Program-made: the position numbers and the translations under genes
The notes under the pieces: generated by a model
The model's input: only the letters and a program-made list of their open reading frames with translations
Told to the model about the DNA's origin: nothing
The model's database searches: none
Shown: positions 48,201 through 54,100 of the stretch, one piece after another
How the letters are laid out: each line of letters starts with the position of its first letter
Numbering within the stretch: position 1 is the first letter of the stretch
DNA from: JABMMZ01 sp040386935
GTDB taxonomy: Bacteria; Bacteroidota; Bacteroidia; NS11-12g; UBA955
NCBI GenBank assembly: GCA_040386935.1
Contig: JAZKEQ010000034.1
Coordinates: forward strand, 1 to 64,000
Length of the DNA stretch: 64,000 nt
Reading direction: 5' to 3'

Positions 48201-48325
48201 GATGCTCCACTTATTGTTGTTTGGAACTGTAATTTTACAGCATGTAAATTGAATGCACAAATCACGAAAAATATTGTCAGAAAGTGCTTTTTCAGAGACA
48301 TAAATTTTGAAAATTTATTTTGCAT
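36287..48325 (-). CDS. giant Rhs-repeat protein with YCF48/BNR-like insert
   Basis: A 4012-residue secreted protein. It has a signal peptide (MSLKKHFLTIFFVICAFNLH, with Met at residue 9 as a possible start). Residues 30-1900 form a long N-terminal part with fibronectin-like segments and many cysteines, including four CxC repeats at about 1648-1890. Residues 1900-2080 lead into Rhs-type text (YYYDQAGNLVATVPPEGVQL). Residues 2085-3010 are repeats like IYKTIDGGLNWIQI with GFAVGDDGLFLQTTNGG, the YCF48/BNR propeller pattern. Residues 3010-3700 are YD/Rhs repeats, with the core NHLGNVLVTVSDKK, YKYGFNGQESDDEI and YDSRLGRFLSQDPLFKNYAD, ending near 3740. A variable tail of about 270 residues follows, ending in a poly-Thr stretch. 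Rhs shells enclose a C-terminal tip; the tip here is not a family I know. Confidence 0.88.
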   Translation of the reverse strand: MQNKFSKFMSLKKHFLTIFFVICAFNLHAVKLQFQTTISGASVIAGTVGGNVQDDQYASLPVTSGFVNNKVTDYVKLAVNHQYATLVSNIYHYNVQLKIDYWDNNKTFFTTTKTLFVEYDPTAGVAYKDYATYNFSGAHRMQVTILQVTNAVTGVPVTNPEDNLVISYGVNIERYWNFTSTSTSCVSGSASDLNGDGEMDELNLSWSPISGAEEYELEWTYVDDYSNTSLASTIAASAIEYNFKYNSSRITTKDLTYKLNLIYERGYVIYRLRGVGRKLTSLTTVINGDWSVPDAGTGLTSLSCGSSTYYYTTGHISFFNWQYSSIYAEEGKKKEVVGYYDGGLRNRQTVTKVNTTDTAIVGESIYDFQGRKAIDILPVPAQSPALTYYPDFNKNMSGVKYSRDDFDKDITGQPCDVEADGMATTSGSSQYYSPANTLIAYHQSYLPDAQNFPFNQVEYTPDNTGRVRSMGGVGPDHQLGGGKETKYYYGRPVQEELDRLFGSEVGYVRHYKKNVVIDPNGQVSISYLDQEGHVIATALSGNTPGNVRYIESSTTAQTTLNADLFAKNPDESSLLNLPDIAETSLIFNTQYLVSTPGLNHTFDYDLTPETFTDPCLLESICFDCVYDLELKIRDECGVLIYSNVVRVGSLTLNNACNEIVFVPSGNAPASFTITNMELGNYQISKVLTVNKEAYDYYLTQYLDATNNTCFKSYETILEEEQVKLEGISCEDDCVSCIESLGASDNFVLTGKGTYEDWLNQYNECLEQCKSPSICEQAYETMLADMMPGGQYAEWYDSLELTGFNADRFPLSILNFNNNLPDGLASTDPNAAYWKNPKYLRRNGSESDGYFEKDGYTRSKIPVIPLQGGGYFPATTSIITVNNLKYTYPENLSNPKDFVTYWQESWAQSLVKYHPEYCYYKWCILNTMDTSGNAVKSSENFDADVQFVESYSTAVTNGWIDAGNQYAILDSDPYFNEVADGIAQYNDMKNELDDFLISGFSMKEMAAKVILCPSYYGTVGGISSGCISFGSGSTPQNDKMWEQYKSYYYSAKQKILKIAADNFAISTGESSCGKGYNGCIGSEQFNPFESAFVRYWGSAPFDNDVQPCNYNTFILYKDKKMRFSIGEHPIKGDEEKAKFNTFYKTGICPAEADLAFWLHSLASSGGLLTSNALNTHYAFTNLLYEGVTGSVSGSGYVEYTYTPTISGINPRKLEITFVDGSSVLSPCSMYLQLPSSSYTWSMVKDFTNIKVGILNTYTGTYGFSINALLDDDANPSTPDILVKVIGATCLPLGTCKFYDQCKSTDFGSRLINLMSSLANGGQMTSTSAINLETGYNTFLNRFIRNTIPGSASSDLRWKQPSSSVADFEIYDVSSYANKITISFTSFNPSFAVADLYKIKYFTNLELDPSNTQHGFYITAWYEPTVSAPLQKVIIRGTISEGKMASCYEPIPLDCETKEHQAARDLELLLNDIFTTSITPQNLSENIRYTDLLESYIGAGDHTQFENITANTSGLTAEINVYATSSAPIPFNTCNLHLFHLPTDVEPITGPRDFSNIISIEQLFADQSFQNGTKTYHFKMLANFANGEQEEVGGYTSCIPIRSCYCGKPQYKGPDPDPCAENAKATFEATILYNSNVYGNNPSHLTVPVVDMEDVDCNCLGSYINYLKSYTSTTIPPASYQTYMVNKCKATTELCPKYILYYSAVFEYNLNNPTDQITIEPLTSGFDCDCLDNYINYIKTFKLNPPPFPFPPKTLSVYASDCAESTDPTGDDCEHFGYNYWQIADNAVNLFNSLTPGSPVDPMPPYDDTIDCKCYLRYALYLTGAYNSHTYLQLFPNPAMSFAEFQAQGCVNNDCWPNYYETYIYLAEAAKQSGYVPPFEPPAYDPELCDCYIGYSWYVRNNYGPNMLTVEEWCEQNSELMSPMFSSFETETNEREYKKRTFCVQDSLSPVYAEFDDPCEVFKTNQAIYNAKKRYDDQILAMTTDFRIAYYSKCLSLTETFDATIPTKDYHYTLYYYDQAGNLVATVPPEGVQLIDLATYGDMIKEDRAAKTQTVFNEHYLKTNYEYNSLNQLKRQSVPDNDKIDVWQVDNSAGIPGGVTITDIQFVDGNKGFCVGKDATGYGYIYKTIDGGLNWIQIDPRTADVNKVQMVNSNDGFAVGDDGLFLQTTNGGINWNIVLVKITDYDFKKLNDLYFKDASNGIIVGDEGRVIKCTFSSSWTFTNINTNITSGMNVLSITPDIYGGTPSYDKMLIAVTMPAASSDINRIFVNSNVWSSAIWTDLGIKTNTRATDLNAVYMINSNDGFAAGVNGGVFKTSDGGVNWLQIATGTVVNFKRLYFKTTSQGIALANNGKLYATVNGGNTWTVVSIIGSYNDISIYDLSNGKGYAAGDNGLLAYIDFANISNGKLVQKKINQANTSQNFAGVSALSISEIYLASSGTNELLKAEIIGDKVKYAVFGTISGVTGYSGIKFASTNKGAVLTNTGKIYNCIYSGSYSFTDISHSGATYADFAFYGSSGDLYALNVSSNSVLYKTNSTWTSTMAILGSNSLTETGLALYKDNSSIIAVGALGANAKFNTGSNTWSNNSANTNPLKLRDVFEVPTTSGTTTNTVYATGDDGTLLKSTDGGSTWQMINTGTALQLNSCAFSSTTDGIVAGNNGVLLKCTGSGITLPNSYTAYNLNDVCYNSSNTKFSIVGQKLTLLQTTIASAVSVLSIPNVSGEILNGVSDIGGNLVVYGQYGFTTKYLSSSWYKCYKMPYALNAVHVNKKNGLGLTVGENGTTIYTNTMGNIWTVNKAQLVTTSTTPVFTGVSVWNADNIYTTGKAQIARKYTDLQCSLGYYSYNSTSSVDWNDVYINELGKGYIGGSNQNYAYFTATYNTSTLGTNTGAPGTYSINSISMNYDEVYFACDNNKFFKANTTTSVVTDLTSNLPAGSSNLLRYVAYDKLNGILLGAGGKVIRSYDLNGNMVFEDKSALNNNGSPVSTSLMAMDYSSRNHVVFAGASGHIKNLETDKTFTSLFWYDKLGRMTVSQNTKQYNKATKAYSYTLYDDLGRIIQVGEIAQSNSINDQYVGRQMDNSLFLSWISGGSRTEVTETWYDEQFVSTGVFVQNNIRKRVASITYEDVFDNNSATYNSATHYSYDIHGNVDHMVQEIKEAKLLATGLNIKHITYEYDLVSGKVNKVCYNVGSKDQYYHKYEYDADNRITQVNTSRDDLWWDNDAEYNYYNHGLLARTELGDLKVQGMDYAYTIHGWIKGVNSNTMQSNRDMGQDGLAGSTRQYTAKDAMGYSLGYYVGDYADVKGYSSTLKFEASTASSDLLGSRYDLWNGNIGHMVSVMPDVSTYNSSRTITPSVRGGGYKYDQLNRLSEAQSFFNINLSTNSWQSGGGSQLDYFEQFEYDAMGNITHVGRRGNGATLMDNMDYKYNRKTGSGRLISNKLYHVDDGVSLGTFSDDIDDQGTFTNAQDNTVNTLNNYGYDESGNLKRDDTEQIQDIEWTVYDKIKKVTRTSGSIKPDLEFIYDAGGNRIVKIVKPKPLNCATYKYSYYLRDVQGNEMAHYELTMKNNCSGPRKLYVTEHAMYGSSRLGIDSRKTLLYDSGVNLSNDTLTYTYRKLAIKQYELSNHLGNVLVTVSDKKIPKRILPGAGAIDYFEPDITTISDYYAFGSPMPTRTWTDPNAKYKYGFNGQESDDEIDGDDNCLMFTYRIYDSRLGRFLSQDPLFKNYADYTPYSFCNNKVISYVECGGLEGIPSTAAGISAAIAAGQPCSQYEFAGSIDGGTVRRSHFYNIDYNRSWGLNNTLWSKCDDAGGGAETHAGNILSNSFTPRSFTHKPIEPNPPVVVNTGLMDHRHGNVSTDGIKGMVNGLINNLKAGDGITISPPVPDAPWSIAIPPTNSMASGYGGVVNVTNSTTTTTTLVKTVITKIEISGSFRNRKAVRQAKRDLQAEHPEAEITTSISLFSWFRLSRTGARGGGWSDGCPANNRINGVQVTVSATTTTTTTTQTTDTRSFSSNLPPP
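36335..36360 (-). repeat. trinucleotide microsatellite (AGT)8.7
   Basis: A perfect AGT run inside the end of the Rhs gene; on the coding strand it is an ACT run coding for eight consecutive Thr near residue 3996. Slippage would change the tail by whole residues without breaking the frame. Confidence 0.9.
42640..43385 (-). repeat. four degenerate CxC modules within the Rhs protein
   Basis: Four segments of 60-80 residues each start DCxC or LCDC followed by aromatic spacing: VDCNCLGSYINYLKSY, FDCDCLDNYINYIKTF, IDCKCYLRYALYLTGAY and LCDCYIGYSWYVRNNYG. The first three end in a further Cys. They are spaced over about residues 1648-1890. Confidence 0.7.
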
Positions 48326-48337
48326 AGCGTTATCAGA

Positions 48338-49057
48338 TTATTTTTGAATATATTGGTTTAAAAAGGTAAAATTTTTAAAACGATCTAAAGGGACATATAG
48401 ATTATTTTGTTTCTTCAGAAACGATTCTATTTTAAATTCATCCTTATCAATCTTTGAATTATCGATGTTCGTATAGGAAATTGTTATTTTGGGATTACTA
48501 ATATCGTCAAAACCGGGAATCACTGCATTTGTATAATAAATAGTTATACTGCTTACAGTATAGGTTGCATTCTCGAAATTTATTTCAACTTTATTAAACC
48601 CAGTATTTGCATCAGTAGACAGGTTGAAACTCAACTTTGATTGACTATTATATTTTGTCAACGTAATAGATTTGCACATTTCTATTGCTGCATTGAGACT
48701 ATTTTCAATTAGTTGAGGCTTTTGAACCGGATTAGACAGCAGCATTGTTTCATTAACTGTATCAATAACAAGGCGTTCATTTGTATTTTGAATTGTTTCT
48801 ATTCCAACAAGTAAAGAATGTTCACTTGTACCACTTCTCTTATAAAAACCTGGCAAACTTTGAAAAACAAGAGTATCATTATGGTTTTTAAAAATTTCAT
48901 AGTTGAGATTTGCTGTAAAATACTTTGATTCAAGAATTTTATTGTTAATTTTTCTGACAATCTCTTTTGCATCAGTTTTTTTTAAATTCTGATCCTGGGC
49001 ATATGTATTAAAACATACCAGTACAAAAACAAACATCAACTTACTTTTAATATCCAT
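48338..49057 (-). CDS. exported protein of unknown function in the Rhs operon
   Basis: A 239-residue protein with a signal peptide (KSKLMFVFVLVCFNTYAQ). Predicted mostly beta. The order of a short N-terminal helix (AKEIVRKINNKILESK) and then long strands is a little like LolA-type lipoprotein carriers, but no diagnostic motif is present and I do not assign it. It lies 12 bases before the giant Rhs gene and 2 bases after the previous gene, so it is part of the same transcript and may help export or fold the product. Confidence 0.55.
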   Translation of the reverse strand: MDIKSKLMFVFVLVCFNTYAQDQNLKKTDAKEIVRKINNKILESKYFTANLNYEIFKNHNDTLVFQSLPGFYKRSGTSEHSLLVGIETIQNTNERLVIDTVNETMLLSNPVQKPQLIENSLNAAIEMCKSITLTKYNSQSKLSFNLSTDANTGFNKVEINFENATYTVSSITIYYTNAVIPGFDDISNPKITISYTNIDNSKIDKDEFKIESFLKKQNNLYVPLDRFKNFTFLNQYIQK

Positions 49058-49059
49058 AA

Positions 49060-51159
49060 TTATCTTTTTGGTGAGTTTTCTCTTGATTCCTTAATTGTCA
49101 TAATACCTCGTTCTGTTTCTTTTTTTACCCTTAATAATGTACCTTCATTATCATATTCATAAATTGTTGCATAATTATTATCATCAAGTGTTGCAACCAA
49201 TTTCAAGGAAACGGGGTCATATACATAAGAAACGAAACCTCCATTTGCAGGATGAATTCTAATATCATCAAATAAAGCAGATCCGCTATTGGTGCCTAAA
49301 TTTATACTGATATCTGTTGCCCCTATAGGGATATCAAAAATAAAATACACTCTCTGCCATTTATCTATAATTTTACCTGATGCATATATTTTTGGCAATG
49401 TTGTTGTCCCGCCAGAAAACTGGATCTCTATATATGGATTGGCATAGGTTTCAATATCACTAGCAGCTCCTACTTCTTTAACCCATGCACTAATAATATA
49501 TTTTCCGGGTTCAGGATTGAACGATGTTAGGCAATTTTCACAATCAATCTCAGGTGAATAGCAACTTGATGGTGCTGTATAAGTATTTGAAGCTTGACAT
49601 TTTATAAAATCTTCGGAGAAGAAATTTCCTTTATATAATTTGGCCGTCACAGTATGAGATGCTCCATCTGCAATTAAATTATTTATCGTAAAGGCATATG
49701 AACTGCTATATGGCGCGTAATAAATTTGACTTAAGTAGCCATTTGATATGACTAAAACTCCTGATGAAGGAACCGTTGAAAAATTAACAGTACCTGAAAG
49801 TGTAAACTCATTATTAGAACAGGATGAAGGTGTTAGGCTAATACTACTGATTGCACAGATACTATCTGAACTTGGAGGACATTCATCTACTTCAAACTCA
49901 TGCTCCCATTTACATTTTGTTGTAGTTGTCCCAATGAAAGTATACATCCCTGACCCAATAACTTTGATCATTTTACCACTATTTGACCCAATAATACCAG
50001 GACCCGACCACCAGTATTTTTGAAAGCCTTCGGATACAGATATTTCTCTATAATCATCAATGCAACTACCTATTGTTACCTGACTGTTCAAACATTCACC
50101 ATCAAGATAAGCATAGCCTACATGTGCCCCTAGGGCGCAATCTGAAACAATGAACTCAATTTTAATATTTTTCCCTTCATACTCCTCTAAGGGAATACCA
50201 ACACTTGTCCACTGCTTATAGTAAAAGTTACTAGTTGGAGATACTCTTGAAAAATTTTGTGCCAGTTCAGAATTTGATGAATTTGCAATAACTACATATT
50301 TTGCACAAGACACTTCACTAACATAATCACAATTACTATCCAAAACTAATACTCGTACGCGAAAGAAAGGTTTTTCAGCATCGGTGTGTGAAGATCCTGG
50401 ATCTTCCAATACAACAGCATACTTATATATGTACATTGGACTTCCTGAACCAACAGTCATAACTCTTTCTATTTTGGATGCATGGGCCCCATTGCTTGTA
50501 TTTTCCAATCTTACAGAATATGTGCTTCCTGGACAAACAACAGGCAAAATAGATCCGCCAACCGTTGGATCGTAACCTGCACCTGTTTGAATTGAAATTC
50601 TAGCAGGTGATGCTGCTAATATAAAATTATGGCAAGAATGATTGCCGAAGGTACCATCAGAACACGCAGCGCCATCATAAGCATCCCAAGTTGACAAATC
50701 TCCATTTTCAAAATCCACATTAACACAATCTGTTGAGGGGCTACAACCACCTGTAGTTATTGATGTCGAAGTATTTATGTGATCATAATCTTTGATTAAA
50801 GAATCGCTATGCTTGATGAAATAAAGCGCCTTGTCCGTATAAAATTCTTTTTTTTGTTTCAGCCAGGCATCATGGTTACCTTCGATATTTTCAAGAACGA
50901 ATGTAGAATCACTTAAAGCTGTATTGAAAAAAAACAACTTATCGTCAACCAATGTATTGAAATATACTTTTTGAAAGTTAATATAAAGTGACTCTGACAT
51001 TGCCAACTCCACTTTAATATTATCCAAAACACTTCTCAGGCCTTTATTAACCCATATTCTTTCAGCAATATTCCCTCTTTCACTTACATTTACACTTGTA
51101 TGTGAATACCCCTTACTTACTATTGAAATAAAAAGTATATAAAAAATAATTTTTTTCAT
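49060..51159 (-). CDS. secreted protein with Rhs-associated C-terminal module
   Basis: A protein of about 699 residues. I chose ATG 51159, which gives a normal signal peptide (MKKIIFYILFISIVSKGYSH); the longer frame from 51183 overlaps the previous gene. After a helical start there is a Cys-rich adhesion-like part (CVNVDFENGDLSTWDAYDG, a MAM/CBM-like opening), a Ser/Thr-rich segment, then a carbohydrate-binding-like sandwich (EPGKYIISAWVKEVG...ALFDDIRIHPANGGF). The last 60 residues (VSYVYDPVSLKLVATLDDNN, then GTLLRVKKETERGIMTIKE) are a recurrent end of large Bacteroidota Rhs-associated proteins. Here that end is carried on a separate protein from the 1855-residue partner. Confidence 0.7.
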   Translation of the reverse strand: MKKIIFYILFISIVSKGYSHTSVNVSERGNIAERIWVNKGLRSVLDNIKVELAMSESLYINFQKVYFNTLVDDKLFFFNTALSDSTFVLENIEGNHDAWLKQKKEFYTDKALYFIKHSDSLIKDYDHINTSTSITTGGCSPSTDCVNVDFENGDLSTWDAYDGAACSDGTFGNHSCHNFILAASPARISIQTGAGYDPTVGGSILPVVCPGSTYSVRLENTSNGAHASKIERVMTVGSGSPMYIYKYAVVLEDPGSSHTDAEKPFFRVRVLVLDSNCDYVSEVSCAKYVVIANSSNSELAQNFSRVSPTSNFYYKQWTSVGIPLEEYEGKNIKIEFIVSDCALGAHVGYAYLDGECLNSQVTIGSCIDDYREISVSEGFQKYWWSGPGIIGSNSGKMIKVIGSGMYTFIGTTTTKCKWEHEFEVDECPPSSDSICAISSISLTPSSCSNNEFTLSGTVNFSTVPSSGVLVISNGYLSQIYYAPYSSSYAFTINNLIADGASHTVTAKLYKGNFFSEDFIKCQASNTYTAPSSCYSPEIDCENCLTSFNPEPGKYIISAWVKEVGAASDIETYANPYIEIQFSGGTTTLPKIYASGKIIDKWQRVYFIFDIPIGATDISINLGTNSGSALFDDIRIHPANGGFVSYVYDPVSLKLVATLDDNNYATIYEYDNEGTLLRVKKETERGIMTIKESRENSPKR

Positions 51160-51166
51160 TCTTTTA

Positions 51167-54100
51167 TTAATTATCGCAATCATCGCCTACAGGTTTTGTT
51201 ACTGTTGATTTATTACTACTTGTAACTTTTACACTTTTCTTACCGGTGTGTGCATCCGTTTCAATTGTTTTGTTTGTCGCTGTTTTATAACTAAAATGAT
51301 CATTCGAACACTTGATAAAGTCATAATCTTCCATCCCATCATACCCTATAGCCTTTCGCTTAGCATTAGCAGCAACAGCAATTGGCAAAGAATGATTGTA
51401 TCCAAAAACAGCAGATGAATAGCGGTATAAAGCATCCATATTTTCTAATTCTTCTCCATATGGACCATACTCAGTAATTTCAGTTGTCCATTGCCAGTTG
51501 GTTGCATCTGACACCCAATTACCATCCTGAATCTGCCAATACGGTGTAAATGTTGTATATAGTCCGTCAACTCTGATATTTGTATTTGAGTTAATAAGCG
51601 AATGCGTTCTGTCTGTTAGGAATGCAAATGCTTTATAAGGTCTGTATATTCCCTTTTGACCATTGACATATGGATTTTTACTTACATGTACGATATCGTT
51701 AGCATCAGTAAAACACTCACAATATGTTTTCCAACCTTGCCTGAATATTTGTGCGCTAGCTGATAAAACACCATTTATATTATTGTCAGCGAGGGAGTTT
51801 AATGGATTGATTGTTGTAGTCAACGATCCCATATTAGCAGATATAATATTCCGTCTTCCGCTTCTTAAAATTTTTACGACCTGATCATTCTGACTCGGCT
51901 TAAAGGGTAGTCCCAGAAAATTAATCATTGTCACATTATTCCCTGAAATAGCAGAAACCCAACCTTTCTCTCCATTGGATGAAACTTCATCACCTGGGAA
52001 AAATATATCACTAGCCTCGTCAATTGCGAATGTCCCATTCACATCAAAATCAATATCACTTATTTCTGCTCCCAGATTTTTATACGCAGATCCCATCTCT
52101 TCATAGAACCAATGTGCAGGATACTGAAAATTATATATATCATCCTCAAACTCATTTTTTGTCATTGTCAATAACACCTGCCCTGATTCTGCATCGTAAG
52201 CTAGATTTTTTGTTGGAACTGATGAACCCAAATCGTGAGCTATTGTCTCCTTCATCATTGCATATCTATAGACTAATTTGGTGACAACTGCCGACCTGTA
52301 TCGTGTTTTCTCCACATGAAACTCAGGTAAAACAGTTGGGATTACAGCAGGAAATATAGCTGCCAAAAAGCCTGCTGTATTATAATCTGTTCCCCCACTG
52401 TATGTTTTGGTATTTTCTTCTCTAAAATCGACAAATACATCGTATTCAACACCAATATCCTTTTGCTCTGAAGTGCCGTCTTTGTTGATTACTGTTGCAT
52501 CGTTTTTTAATTTAAAACTTACATCTCCATACTTTTCACAATTATACTTATACTCCATCCCAGATATTGGCTTATCAGAATCTTCGGCATAAACCCAGGT
52601 TGCTTTTTGCTTGCCGTGCATATCGTTTAGCTCAATCACATAACCTTGGCTTGTAGTCATGTAATCAACACTACTTTTATTTAGAAGGTGCCATACTTTT
52701 TTAGTTTTATAAGGCTTAAAATCTATACTCGTGTAATCTACAATAGTTGGAAAATCTTTTGCTGTATAGAATTCATTCACCACATAACCGGTTGCATGCC
52801 TTTTGACATCTTCATATTGCAAATTCCTTACTGTTACCTTACTATAACCAACAGAAGGTGACGGAAAAAAAGATTCACCAAATGGTGTTTCCATATAAGA
52901 TTTGTCGTCAGGTGCTAATAACTTTTCTTCTTTATCTCCTGCAAATACAGGTTGTTTAAATGGGTTTTCATCACCCCCAATAGATGGCTCATAGGCTGCT
53001 ACTCCTGAAGAAATATTATCACCGGTAGTTTCATCTGTAGTTTCGTAATTGTATTCTTGCCCATATGAATAAGTTGGATTACTTGTTGAGCCCGGCAATT
53101 GATCAACCATAGCCCCCCACTCATCACTTATTTCAATCTTTTTAACTCTACAACCTCCTCCCAATTTATACCCTGTAGGATTATTTAATCTTAATACTGA
53201 CTTGCTCAGATTAATATCTTTACCAAAATTCTTATTTTGAAGTACTCTATTTGGCCCTAAAAAAGTTTCATAAAGGTTCTTGAAAACATTCGAGTTTTTG
53301 ATCGCTTTAAATACTTGAACAAAATTATCACTTACATCATCTACAGGCGGTTGATCATTTACTAGTCTTGAACAACGGGTTCGCCCAAATTGCCATATAG
53401 CCTTAGATATTGGATGAACATCACTTGAATTATTGCGATCGCCAATGCCTATTTTTTTAATTTTAATATACCCATAATTATAGTTGGTGCCCGGATCGTC
53501 AGGATGATAACTTTTTACACCGCACTCTGTCAAAATAATTTCTGCATAACCTGAAACATACTCATAGGCATTATCTTTATCTATAAGATGACCCAGTACC
53601 CTGAAATATAAATTATCTATCCCTTTGAGATATTTCTCCCTGAAATACTTATCAGCATCAGCTCCTGACATTGATGATGGAATTTCCTCCTGTAGCTTCA
53701 CTGTCAAATACTCATTTACCCGATTGGAAGCCCCAAATTCCAAATAATCTTCCATTAATTTATTATTTGCGGGTGAAAGGAAATCTGCATTAGATTGTTC
53801 CTCAGGATCAAGTGAATAGCCAATTGAATTTATTCTAAACATTTGCATCGCTTTTTTATTCTGAACATATGCATAATCATCGGATTCATAAGTCACTTTA
53901 ATAATACCACCTGAAGGCAGAGAAATTTCCGACAATTGCCATGCAGTACTATTCTCATCCGCAAGTGTTTTATCTTGCTCTACATAGGGAAACTCAGAAG
54001 TATGCATTGTTGAACTGCTTACATCAAATGAACCTCCTTCATTTGATTTGTAATTTCCCCATCTATCATACGCTTTCATATTATAATCCGGATTAAAATC